Assembly (NCBI RefSeq): GCF_916618755.1
Contig: NZ_CAKAKB010000004.1
Location: 124,001-188,000 of the forward strand
Length of the DNA: 64,000 bases
DNA from: Actinotalea sp. Marseille-Q4924
GTDB taxonomy: Bacteria; Actinomycetota; Actinomycetes; Actinomycetales; Cellulomonadaceae
Direction: 5' to 3'
The notes beneath the pieces are model-generated. The model saw only the letters and a list, made by a program, of their open reading frames with translations, was not told the origin of the DNA and did not search any database. Of this stretch, positions 56,640 to 64,000 are shown in pieces; within the stretch, counting starts at the first letter, position 1, and every line of letters begins with the position of its first letter. A program made the position numbers and the translations under genes.

Positions 56640-57661
56640 TGGCCGGCAACTCCCAGCGTCGCGGCGCGACGCGCAAGCCCGGCAGCAAGAAGGGCGCCAC
56701 CGCCGGCACCGGTGGCAAGAACCGGCGCGCGCTGGAGGGCAAGGGGCCGACGCCGAAGGCCGAGGACCGGCCGTACCACGTCGCCGCCAAGCGCAAGGCC
56801 GCTCAGGAGCGGCAGGAGCGCAAGGACGCCAGGACCGGCACGGGAGAGCGCCGGACGTCCGGGGCGCCCGCGGGCCGCTCGACGACGCCGGCGGCCCGCC
56901 GGCGCCGCGAGGTCGGTGGCGTGGAGATCGTCTCCGGGCGCAACTCCGTCGTCGAGGCGCTGCGGGCGGGCGTGCCCTGCGACGGCGTCTGGGTGGCGCG
57001 CAGCATCGAGGGGGACGAGCGCACGCGCGAGATCCTCAAGACCGCCTCGGACAAGGGGCTGCCGATCCTCGAGGTGACCAAGGCCGAGCTCGACCGCCTC
57101 ACCGACGGCCTGGTCCACCAGGGCGTCGCCATGCAGGTCCCCGAGTACCGCTACGTCGACCTCGACCGCATCCTGGCGCGGGCCGAGCGGGCGGGGGAGC
57201 CGCCCCTCGTCGTCGCGCTCGACGGCATCACCGACCCCCGCAACCTCGGGGCGGTGCTGCGCTCCGCCGGGGCCTTCGGGGCGCACGGCGTCGTGGTGCC
57301 GGAGCGGCGGGCCGCCGGCGTCACCGCGGCCGCCTGGAAGGTCTCCGCCGGTGCGGCGGCCCGCGTGCCCGTGGCGCGCGTGACGAACCTCGTCCGGGCG
57401 CTGGAGGAGCTGCGGCGCGACGGCTGCTTCGTCGTCGGCCTCGACGCCGGGGGCACGACCGCGGTGGCCGACCTGCACGTGGCGACCGACCCCGTCGTCC
57501 TCGTCGTCGGCTCCGAGGGCAAGGGCCTGGGGCGGCTCGTGCGGGAGACCTGCGACGTCATCGCCTCGATCCCCATCCGGGAGGCCGTCGAGTCCCTCAA
57601 CGCCGGTGTCGCGGCCGGCGTCAGCCTCTACGAGGTCGCGCGGATCCGCTCGCGCACCTGA
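56639..57661 (+). CDS. rlmB: 23S rRNA (guanosine-2'-O-)-methyltransferase RlmB (SpoU/TrmH family)
   Basis: 340 residues. A long Lys/Arg/Gly-rich N-terminal tail (about 1-90) precedes the substrate-binding domain and the SPOUT knot: LDGITDPRNLGAVLRSAGAFG, VVGSEGKGLGRLVRETCD, IPIREAVESLNAGVAAGV, all given as short segments of the three TrmH motifs. Coupled to cysS as in most actinobacteria. Its last 34 bases overlap the convergent metallo-beta-lactamase gene. Confidence 0.9.
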   Translation: MAGNSQRRGATRKPGSKKGATAGTGGKNRRALEGKGPTPKAEDRPYHVAAKRKAAQERQERKDARTGTGERRTSGAPAGRSTTPAARRRREVGGVEIVSGRNSVVEALRAGVPCDGVWVARSIEGDERTREILKTASDKGLPILEVTKAELDRLTDGLVHQGVAMQVPEYRYVDLDRILARAERAGEPPLVVALDGITDPRNLGAVLRSAGAFGAHGVVVPERRAAGVTAAAWKVSAGAAARVPVARVTNLVRALEELRRDGCFVVGLDAGGTTAVADLHVATDPVVLVVGSEGKGLGRLVRETCDVIASIPIREAVESLNAGVAAGVSLYEVARIRSRT

Positions 57662-58350
57662 CGGACCACGGCGGCGGTGCCGGCGTCGGACGGCGCCCCG
57701 TGGCCAGGCAGGACCCAGCGCGCGTCCAGGGCCCGGAGCCGGTCCAGGCTCGCCAGCGCCTGCGCGGGGTCGTCCGTGAAGGGCGCAGCCTGTGCGCCGG
57801 TCCGGCCGGTGAGGACGTGGCGCGTCGTCAGGGCGTCACCGACCATGACCGCGTCGACCGCCGGGACGTGGACCGCGACGCTGCCGGGCGAGTGGCCCGG
57901 CAGGGCGACGACCCGCGGCCGGCCGGGCAGGTCGAGGACGTCGCCGTCGGCGACCTCCTGGACCTCCCGGACGTACGTCGTCCGGAGACCTCCGTGGGTG
58001 GCGGCGTAGGCCAGGAACTGGCCGGTCGGACGCAGGCGCCAGCTGCCCCAGTGGGCGTGAGGACGCTCCTCGCCGCGGGCCCGGGCGGCGTCGTCGGCGT
58101 GGACGAGGACCGGGACGCCGTGCTCGCGCCGCAGGCGCTCGGCGAAGCCCAGGTGGTCGGTGTCCCCGTGGGTCAGCACGACCCCGCGGACGTCGGCCAG
58201 GGTGCGGCCCGCGTCGGCGAGCTCGCGCACGAGGGCCCGCCAGTGCCCGCTCAGCCCGGCGTCGACCACGGTGACGCCGTCGTCCGCCAGGACGAGGTAC
58301 GCGGCGACGAGGTCGTTGCCGATGCGACGCAGGGACGGGGTGATCTGCAC
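57628..58350 (-). CDS. Metallo-beta-lactamase-fold hydrolase
   Basis: 240 residues. The zinc motif is THGDTDHLG near residue 62 (the first His is shifted from the usual HxHxDH: here H-G-D-T-D-H), with LPGHSPGSVAVH, a VGDAL strand and LPGHG later. No signal peptide. GTG 58350 has ACGGAGG upstream. Divergent from a TetR regulator that very likely controls it; substrate unknown (possibly a quorum-lactone- or glyoxalase-II-like ester). Confidence 0.82.
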   Translation of the reverse strand: MQITPSLRRIGNDLVAAYLVLADDGVTVVDAGLSGHWRALVRELADAGRTLADVRGVVLTHGDTDHLGFAERLRREHGVPVLVHADDAARARGEERPHAHWGSWRLRPTGQFLAYAATHGGLRTTYVREVQEVADGDVLDLPGRPRVVALPGHSPGSVAVHVPAVDAVMVGDALTTRHVLTGRTGAQAAPFTDDPAQALASLDRLRALDARWVLPGHGAPSDAGTAAVVRQVRERIRATS

Positions 58351-58379
58351 GGTTGCCTCCGTGTGCCGGACGGGTGATG

Positions 58380-58419
58380 ATGGCTAATGTAACTAGCCAT
58401 GAAGGCTATGTGCAATAGC
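58380..58419. promoter_or_regulatory. TetR operator region and divergent promoter
   Basis: Nested inverted repeats: ATGGCTA/TAGCCAT (58380-58386, 58394-58400), GCTAT/ATAGC (58405-58409, 58415-58419), and TAGCC/GGCTA (58394-58398, 58404-58408). Within them, on the minus strand, are a -35 TTGCAC (58415-58410) and a -10 TACATT (58391-58386) with 18-base spacing for the hydrolase gene. The repeats cover the promoter exactly, as expected for a repressor site. Confidence 0.8.
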
Positions 58420-58432
58420 ATACGGAGGTCCG

Positions 58433-59005
58433 ATGCCCGCACCGCAGCGCACGTCCCTCGCCGCCATCCGGCGTGCGGCGGCGGAGCTCCTCGAGGCCGA
58501 CGGTCCCGGCGGACTCACCATGCAGGCGGTCGCGGAGCGGGTCGGCGTCCGCGCGCCGTCGTTGTACAAGCACGTGCCGGGCAGGGACGCCCTGGTCAGG
58601 CTCGTCGCCGAGGACGCCGCCACCGAGCTGGGCGTCGCGCTCGAGGCCGCCGCCCCGCCGGGCACCACGCCCCGGGACGGGCTCGAGGCTGCGGCGAGCG
58701 CCCTGCGCCGGTTCGCCCACGCGCGGCCGGCCGCCTTCCGCCTCGTCCTCAGCCCGGGTGCGGAGGGGACGCGGCCCGACCCGGAGGTCTCGCGACGGGC
58801 GGCCGCGACGGTCCTGCGCCTCGCCGCCGAGCTGGCCGGGCCGCAGCAGGCCCTCCCGGCCGCGCGGACGATCACCGCGTGGGCGAGCGGGTTCGTGGCG
58901 ATGGAGCTCGCTGACGCCTTCCGGATGGGCGGCGACGTCGACGCGGCGTTCACGTTCGGGGTCGACGCGCTCGCGCGGGCCCTCGCGCAGCCGTCGCAGA
59001 CCTGA
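58433..59005 (+). CDS. TetR family transcriptional regulator
   Basis: 190 residues. N-terminal HTH (about 8-52: RRAAAELLEADGPGGLTMQ, VAERVGVRAPSLYKHVPGRD) with the conserved SLYKH recognition helix, then an Ala-rich ligand domain (WASGFVAMELADAFRMG) of the WHG/TetR_C_33 type. ATG with ACGGAGG upstream. It faces the hydrolase gene across its probable operator. Confidence 0.87.
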   Translation: MPAPQRTSLAAIRRAAAELLEADGPGGLTMQAVAERVGVRAPSLYKHVPGRDALVRLVAEDAATELGVALEAAAPPGTTPRDGLEAAASALRRFAHARPAAFRLVLSPGAEGTRPDPEVSRRAAATVLRLAAELAGPQQALPAARTITAWASGFVAMELADAFRMGGDVDAAFTFGVDALARALAQPSQT

Positions 59006-59010
59006 CGGCG

Positions 59011-60258
59011 TCAGTCCCGGACGACGGGCAGCACAGCCGTGTCGGTGACGCCGAGGATCGACTTCTCGTCCGGGCGCTGCCGCAGCACCTTCTCGACGTA
59101 GCTGGCCACGGCCTCCGGCAACGGGACGTCCCGGCCCTGCTCGCTGGAGATGTACCAGCGGTGGTCGAGGATCTCGTGGAACATCTGCGCGGGCTCCAGC
59201 TTGCCGCGCAGCTCGCGCGGCACGGCACGCACCGCCGGCTCGAAGACCGTCGTCAGCCAGTCGTGCGCGACGAACTCCTCCTCCTCGCCCTGCCGGTCGG
59301 TGGCGGCGGCGTAGGAGTCGAGGTCGTTGAGCATGCGGCGGGCCTGGTTCTCCTGGACGTCCAGGCCCGTCAGCCGCATGAGGCGACGGGAGTGGTGGCC
59401 GGCGTCGACGACCTTCGGCTGGATGTGCACCGTGGTCCCGTCCACGTCCGTCGTGATGTCGAGCTCGCCCACGTCGAAGCCCAGCCGGTTGAGCTGCTCG
59501 ATCCGGGCGGCCACGCGCCAGCGCTCACCCGTGCTGAACGACTCCGCGCCCGTGAGCGTGTCCCACAGGTCCGTGTAGCGCTCGACGAGCGCGGCGCCGA
59601 TCGCGATCGTGTCGACGTCGGGCTCGAGCAGCTCGCCGGCCTCGAGGTCCATGAGCTCGCCGATGATGTTGACCCGCGCCACCTCGAGGTCGTAGGCGCG
59701 CTGGCCGTCGGAGAGGCGGTCGTGCAGGTCGCCGGTCTCCGCGTCGACGAGGTACGCCGCGAAGGTCTCGGCGTCCCGGCGGAAGAGGGTGTTGGACAGC
59801 GACACGTCGCCCCAGTAGAAGCCGGTGAGGTGCAGCCGGACCAGGAGCACCGCGAGCGCGTCGACGAGCCGGGTGATCGTGTCGGGCCGCAGCTGCTGGC
59901 TGAAGAGCGCCCGGTAGGGCAGCGAGAACTGCAGGTGCTGGGTGACCAGGCACGTCTCGAGCCGCTCGCCGTCGGCGTCCCGGCGGCCGTTCACGACGCC
60001 GACCGGCACGACGCTCGGCACGCGCAGCCGCTGCAGGGCGCGCAGGAGCTCGTACTCGCGGAACGCGACCGTCTCGCCGATCTCCTTGACGGCGATGACC
60101 CGGCCGGACATCTTGACGAAGCGCACGACGTGGCGCGAGATGCCGCGGGGGAGCGCCGCCAGCACCTTGTCGGGCCACTCCTCCAGGGGCACGTCCCACG
60201 GCAGGTCCAGGAGGGCGGGGTCCGGGGCGGCGGCGGTGATCTGCAGCGACTGCGGCAC
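59011..60258 (-). CDS. DUF4032 protein, kinase-like fold
   Basis: 415 residues. The N-terminal half resembles an InaA/lipopolysaccharide-kinase-like fold (VIAVKEIGE as the Lys strand, YWGDVSLSNTLFRRD as catalytic loop, YLVDAETGDL as metal loop); the C-terminal DUF4032 domain follows (EFVAHDWLTTVFEPAV, EILDHRWYIS). The catalytic loop keeps Asp but lacks the usual His. GTG 60258 with GAGGA upstream is preferred over GTG 60312, which falls in the terminator of the gene before it. Actinobacterial family of unknown function. Confidence 0.8.
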   Translation of the reverse strand: MPQSLQITAAAPDPALLDLPWDVPLEEWPDKVLAALPRGISRHVVRFVKMSGRVIAVKEIGETVAFREYELLRALQRLRVPSVVPVGVVNGRRDADGERLETCLVTQHLQFSLPYRALFSQQLRPDTITRLVDALAVLLVRLHLTGFYWGDVSLSNTLFRRDAETFAAYLVDAETGDLHDRLSDGQRAYDLEVARVNIIGELMDLEAGELLEPDVDTIAIGAALVERYTDLWDTLTGAESFSTGERWRVAARIEQLNRLGFDVGELDITTDVDGTTVHIQPKVVDAGHHSRRLMRLTGLDVQENQARRMLNDLDSYAAATDRQGEEEEFVAHDWLTTVFEPAVRAVPRELRGKLEPAQMFHEILDHRWYISSEQGRDVPLPEAVASYVEKVLRQRPDEKSILGVTDTAVLPVVRD

Positions 60259-60311
60259 GGCGGTGTCCTCGGTGTGCTGGGCGCCCGGAGGGCGGCGCGG
60301 TGCGGAAGACA

Positions 60312-60347
60312 CGAAGGGGCGGACGGCCGGAGCCGCCCGCCCCTTCG
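60312..60347 (-). terminator. Terminator of ugpC/msiK
   Basis: 11-bp stem (60312-60322 with 60337-60347) with an inner CGGC/GCCG helix in the loop, 16 bases after the stop. Confidence 0.8.
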
Positions 60348-60363
60348 CGGGTGATGCAGGAGG

Positions 60364-61491
60364 TCAGACGGCGATGCGCTGACCGGTGGAGGCGGAGAAC
60401 GCGTGGCGCTCACCGGGACGGACGGCCACCCAGACGGTGTCGCCCTTGCGCGGGACCTGACGCGGGTCGACGCGGACGATGATCTGCGCGTCGCCGGCGC
60501 CGGAGTGCATCTCGCGGGCCTCGGCGCCTGCGTTGGCGAGGGCGCCGTAGACGAAGGCGTCCGAACCGAGCTCCTCGACGAGGTTGACCTCGACGGGGAT
60601 GGCGCCGTCCTGCGCCTGGGTCACGACGTCGAGCGACTCCGGGCGGAAGCCGATCGTGATGTGGCCCTTGTCCTCCGCCGTGATGGCCGAGAGGACCGAG
60701 CGCTCGAGCGGGATGCGGGTCTGCCCGAGCTGCGCGGCACCGTCGGCGACGCGGAACGAGCCGATGTTCATCGCCGGGGAGCCGATGAAGCCCGCGACGA
60801 AGACGTTGGACGGGGTGTCGTACATGTCGCGCGGCGTGCCGACCTGCTGCAGGAGCCCGTCCTTGAGCACGGCGATCCGGTCACCCATGGTGAGGGCCTC
60901 GGTCTGGTCGTGCGTGACGTAGACGGTCGTGACGCCGAGGCGGCGCTGCAGCGACGCGATCTGCGTGCGCGTCTGGACGCGGAGCTTGGCGTCGAGGTTC
61001 GACAGCGGCTCGTCCATGAGGAACACCTGCGGCTGACGCACGATGGCGCGGCCCATCGCGACACGCTGGCGCTGGCCACCGGAGAGCGCCTTCGGCTTGC
61101 GGTCGAGGTACTCGGAGAGGTCGAGGATCTTCGCGGCCTCCTCGACGCGCTTGCGGATGTCCGCCTTGGGCGTGCCCGCGATCTTCAGCGCGAAGCCCAT
61201 GTTGTCGGCGACGGACATGTGCGGGTACAGCGCGTAGTTCTGGAACACCATCGCGATGTCCCGGTCCTTCGGCTGGACGTCAGTGACGTCGCGGTCACCG
61301 ATGAGGATGCGCCCGGAGTTGACGTCCTCGAGGCCGGCGAGCATGCGCAGCGACGTGGACTTGCCGCAGCCGGAGGGGCCGACGAGGACGAGGAACTCGC
61401 CGTCCTCGATGTGGAGGTTGAGCGCGTCGACCGCGGGGCGGTCGGTGCCCGGGTAGAGCCGGGTCGCGTGGTCGTAGGTGACCGTAGCCAT
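60364..61491 (-). CDS. ugpC: Multiple-sugar ABC transporter ATP-binding protein (MsiK/UgpC)
   Basis: 375 residues: ABC ATPase (Walker [10 protein letters not shown] near 38, Q-loop VFQNYALYPHMSV, LSGGQRQRVAMGRAI, Walker B VFLMDEPLSNLD) plus the C-terminal TOBE/OB regulatory domain typical of MalK/MsiK. No permease or binding protein is adjacent, as for MsiK of Streptomyces, one ATPase that serves many oligosaccharide importers. ATG 61491 after GAAGGGAAG. Confidence 0.92.
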   Translation of the reverse strand: MATVTYDHATRLYPGTDRPAVDALNLHIEDGEFLVLVGPSGCGKSTSLRMLAGLEDVNSGRILIGDRDVTDVQPKDRDIAMVFQNYALYPHMSVADNMGFALKIAGTPKADIRKRVEEAAKILDLSEYLDRKPKALSGGQRQRVAMGRAIVRQPQVFLMDEPLSNLDAKLRVQTRTQIASLQRRLGVTTVYVTHDQTEALTMGDRIAVLKDGLLQQVGTPRDMYDTPSNVFVAGFIGSPAMNIGSFRVADGAAQLGQTRIPLERSVLSAITAEDKGHITIGFRPESLDVVTQAQDGAIPVEVNLVEELGSDAFVYGALANAGAEAREMHSGAGDAQIIVRVDPRQVPRKGDTVWVAVRPGERHAFSASTGQRIAV

Positions 61492-61558
61492 GATGAGGTA
61501 CTTCCCTTCACCGGCAGGTACGTGCCGGACGATCCGTCGTGAAGTGGATGCGTCGTGC

Positions 61559-61578
61559 GGGCCTCGTCGACGAGGCCC
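61559..61578. promoter_or_regulatory. Perfect 20-bp palindrome upstream of ugpC/msiK
   Basis: Arms of ten bases meeting at TCGA, about 70 bases upstream of the start; either an operator for carbon control or part of a 5' leader hairpin. A second inverted repeat CCGGCA/TGCCGG lies at 61511-61528. Confidence 0.5.
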
Positions 61579-61659
61579 CGTCCGAGGCGTGGTCCGCTGT
61601 GACCCACGTCGCAGACGCGACGGCGCCATCCTGCCACACCTGGTCCGGCGAGGCGCAGG

Positions 61660-61686
61660 CGTCCGCCGTCCCGGTGACGGCGGACG
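61660..61686 (-). terminator. otsB terminator
   Basis: 11-bp stem (61660-61670 with 61676-61686), 5-base loop, 45 bases after the otsB stop. Confidence 0.75.
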
Positions 61687-61731
61687 ACGGGCGCGTCGGG
61701 CTCCCGCGGGTGACGTGGCGACCGGTGCCGC

Positions 61732-62526
61732 TCAGGTCAGCGCGTCAGCCAGGCGCGTGAGGAGCTCGGCCATCGCGTCCGGGTCGGCCACGCGGAAGCG
61801 GGCGGCGGTCTCACCGTCGCCGACCTTCACCGACACGTCGCCGGGCCGCAGCGTCGCGAAGGCCCGCTCGTCCGTGACGTCGTCCCCGGCGTAGGCGACG
61901 ACGTCGACCCCCAGCGCCGAGCGCAGGGCCGCCAGGGCGTCGCCCTTGGTCACGTCGAGCACCGACAGCTCGACGACGGCCTTGCCGCGCATCGCGTCGA
62001 CGCCCTCGCGGTCCCCCAGGGCGAGTGCGTGCTCGGTGAGCCGCGCCGCGGCGTCGCCGTCGGTCACGGTGCGGGTGTGGAGGACGACGGAGGCCGGCTT
62101 GTGCTCGACGCGTGCTCCGGGCACGGCCGCCACCGCGCGCTCGAGCGCCGCGGTCAGCTCGGCGAGCAGGCGGGCGCCGGCGGGGTCGATGTCGACCGAG
62201 TCGGGCACGACCTCGCCGTCGCGGCGGTGGCCCCGTTCGCCGCCGTGCGAGCCGACCAGGTGCGTCCCCGCGGGGACCTCCGCCTTGGCGGACAGGTCGC
62301 CGAGCGCGCGGCCGGAGACGATCGCCAGGTGCAGGCCGGGCACGCCGGCGAGCCGGTCCAGGGCGGTGACCGCCGCGGGGAGGGCCCGGCTGCGCTCCGG
62401 GTCGTCCTGCAGCGGGGCGAGGCAGCCGTCGAAGTCCAGCGCGAGGAGCGCCCCGCCGTCGCGGACGGCGGCCACGACCTCCGCGACCGCCCGCGCGGCG
62501 TCGTCGGCGCCCGGGACGGCGCTCAC
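61732..62526 (-). CDS. otsB: Trehalose-6-phosphate phosphatase
   Basis: 264-residue HAD phosphatase that releases trehalose. HAD motif 1 is LDFDGCLAPL (first Asp nucleophile; Cys instead of the usual Thr after Gly), motif 2 IVSGR, motif 4 GDDVTDE near 220, with KAVVELSVLDVTKGDAL in parts. GTG 62526 overlaps the otsA stop by four bases. Confidence 0.93.
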   Translation of the reverse strand: MSAVPGADDAARAVAEVVAAVRDGGALLALDFDGCLAPLQDDPERSRALPAAVTALDRLAGVPGLHLAIVSGRALGDLSAKAEVPAGTHLVGSHGGERGHRRDGEVVPDSVDIDPAGARLLAELTAALERAVAAVPGARVEHKPASVVLHTRTVTDGDAAARLTEHALALGDREGVDAMRGKAVVELSVLDVTKGDALAALRSALGVDVVAYAGDDVTDERAFATLRPGDVSVKVGDGETAARFRVADPDAMAELLTRLADALT

Positions 62527-63986
62527 AGGGCGCGGCCCGTGGACGGCTCGGACGGTCCCACGTCGCGCGGGCCGAAGGCGTGGGGCGGGTCGTCCATGAG
62601 GTGGGACAGGAAGCGGTTCGACCAGCGCGCCACGTCGTCGTGGAGCACGCGCCGGCGCAGCTTGCGCATCCGGCGGCGCTGCTCGGCGGGCTCCATGTGC
62701 ACGGCGCGCTCGATCGCGTCCTTCATGCCGTCGATGTCGTGCGGGTTGATCATCAGGGCGCCGCCGAGCTCGTCGGCCGCGCCGGTGAACTCGCTGAGCA
62801 CCAGGACGCCCCGCTCGTCCGTGCAGGCGGCGACGAACTCCTTGGCGACGAGGTTCATCCCGTCGCGCAGGCTCGTGACGAGCATGACGTCGGCCGCCAG
62901 GTACAGCGCGGCCATCTCGTCCGGCGGGTAGGAGTGGTGCAGGTAGTAGATGGCCGCGGCACCGATCTGGCCGTGCTCGCCGTTGATGCGGCCGACGAGG
63001 AGCTCGACCTCCTCGCGCAGCTGCTGGTAGGCCTCGACGTTCTCCCGGCTGGGGCTCGCCACCTGGACGAGGGCCGCGTCCGGCACCCCGAGCCGACCCT
63101 CCTCGAGCAGCTCGCCGAAGGCCTTGATCCGGTGCCGGATGCCCTTCGTGTAGTCCAGGCGGTCCACGCCGAGCAGCAGGACGCGCGGGTCCCCGAGGTC
63201 GCGGCGGATCTCCCGCGCACGGGCCCGGACGTCCTCCTGGCGGGCCATGGCGTCGAACCGGGAGGAGTCGATCGAGATGGGGAACGCGGCGGCCCGGACC
63301 TCGCGGCCGGCCGCCCCGTCCGCCCCGGGGCAGTGGACGACCTGGCCCTTCGTCGTGAGGTCGGTGAGGCGGCGGACGACCCGCACGAAGTTCCCCGCGT
63401 CGCCGGCGCGCTGGAAGCCGATGAGGTCGGCGCCGAGCAGCCCCTCCACGACCTGCCGCCGCCACGGCAGCTGGGCGAAGATCTCCAGCGGGGGGAACGG
63501 GATGTGGTGGAAGTAGCCGATGCGCAGGTCCGGCCGGATCTCCCGCAGCAGTGCCGGGACGAGCTGCAGCTGGTAGTCCTGCACCCACACGGTGGCGCCC
63601 TCGGCGGCCTGCGCCGCGGCGGCCTCGGCGAAGCGCCGGTTGACCTTGCGGTAGGCGTCCCACCAGCGCCGGTGGAACTCCGGCGGGCTGATGACGTCGT
63701 GGTACAGCGGCCACAAGGTGTCGTTGGAGAAGCCCTCGTAGTAGTCGCCGACCTCGGCCTCGCTCAGCGTCACCGGCACCAGGCGCATGTCGTCGCCGTC
63801 GAACGGCTCCGCCTCGACGTCCGGCTTGCCCGCCCAGCCGACCCACGCGCCGTCGGCAGCCTGCATGATCGGCTCCAGCGCGCTGACGAGGCCTCCGGGC
63901 GAGCGGCTCCAGCTCGTGCTGCCGTCCTCCTCGACGGTGATGTCCACCGGCAGGCGGTTGGCGACGACGACCAGCGCGTAGGTCAC
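62523..63986 (-). CDS. otsA: Trehalose-6-phosphate synthase
   Basis: 487-residue GT20 enzyme (UDP- or GDP/ADP-glucose + glucose-6-phosphate). VVVANRLPVDI, VWVQDYQLQLVPALLR, GYFHHIPFPP, LGVDRLDYTKGI and LVTSLRDGMNLVAKEFVA carry the substrate-binding residues. GTG 63986 with GAGGAG upstream, so the gene is complete at the window edge. Makes a compatible solute with OtsB. Confidence 0.95.
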   Translation of the reverse strand: MTYALVVVANRLPVDITVEEDGSTSWSRSPGGLVSALEPIMQAADGAWVGWAGKPDVEAEPFDGDDMRLVPVTLSEAEVGDYYEGFSNDTLWPLYHDVISPPEFHRRWWDAYRKVNRRFAEAAAAQAAEGATVWVQDYQLQLVPALLREIRPDLRIGYFHHIPFPPLEIFAQLPWRRQVVEGLLGADLIGFQRAGDAGNFVRVVRRLTDLTTKGQVVHCPGADGAAGREVRAAAFPISIDSSRFDAMARQEDVRARAREIRRDLGDPRVLLLGVDRLDYTKGIRHRIKAFGELLEEGRLGVPDAALVQVASPSRENVEAYQQLREEVELLVGRINGEHGQIGAAAIYYLHHSYPPDEMAALYLAADVMLVTSLRDGMNLVAKEFVAACTDERGVLVLSEFTGAADELGGALMINPHDIDGMKDAIERAVHMEPAEQRRRMRKLRRRVLHDDVARWSNRFLSHLMDDPPHAFGPRDVGPSEPSTGRAL

Positions 63987-64000
63987 GGCATCAGCTCCTC

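Noticed and set aside
60259-60312. Upstream GTG start for the DUF4032 gene
   Set aside because: The codon falls in the ugpC/msiK terminator stem, and the added residues do not look like the family.

Overview
The window is a very GC-rich (roughly three quarters G+C) stretch of actinobacterial core chromosome. Gene order and content point to Micrococcales, most like Cellulomonas or a close relative. The markers are mycothiol synthesis (mshA), Lsr2, CarD, SenX3-RegX3, a fused folB-folK, a DUF3180 gene in the folate operon, xylose genes and a MsiK/UgpC sugar-ABC ATPase. I see no rRNA, tRNA, CRISPR array, IS element, prophage or origin. Nearly every base is explained by ordinary genes, and many of these are joined by 1- or 4-base stop/start overlaps.

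Layout. 1-12.9 kb: 3' part of a DUF368 (PopT-type) gene, osmC, a zinc alcohol dehydrogenase divergent from a large FAD/Fe-S dehydrogenase, an orphan PD-(D/E)XK-like plus RAMA-like protein, three minus-strand enzymes, and the methionine pair metY-metX with a possibly structured leader. 13-22.5 kb: NlpC/P60 cell-wall hydrolase (frame broken in a Pro-rich linker), ppa, dacB, DUF2342 metalloprotease, tilS, hpt, ftsH, folE. 22.5-33.7 kb: one long run of folate (folP, folBK), membrane (DUF3180, two PH-domain proteins), pantothenate (DUF2520, panC, panD) and NAD (nadB, nadC) genes. It is interrupted by a minus-strand persulfide/rhodanese module with a CstR-like regulator and a perfect operator. 33.8-42.6 kb: lysS, a small membrane protein, lsr2, xylA-xylB with a divergent ROK regulator, mshA, gpm. 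42.6-50.9 kb: a phosphate regulon (phoU, senX3-regX3, two tandem pstS, pstC, pstA, pstB) with PHO-box-like repeats in front of phoU and both pstS genes. 50.9-64 kb: two paralogous lipoproteins, carD, ispD-ispF, an MDR oxidoreductase, cysS-rlmB, a metallo-beta-lactamase-fold protein divergent from a TetR regulator, DUF4032, msiK/ugpC, and otsA-otsB.

A recurring feature is a TAnnnT-like -10 box ending 6-7 bases before an ATG/GTG with no ribosome binding site. About a dozen genes show it, so many transcripts here are probably leaderless. The points most worth checking are the CstR-like module inserted between nadB and nadC with a degraded rhodanese remnant, the frameshifted cell-wall hydrolase, the orphan RAMA-domain protein that has lost its catalytic lysine, and the metYX leader that resembles a degenerate SAM-IV riboswitch.
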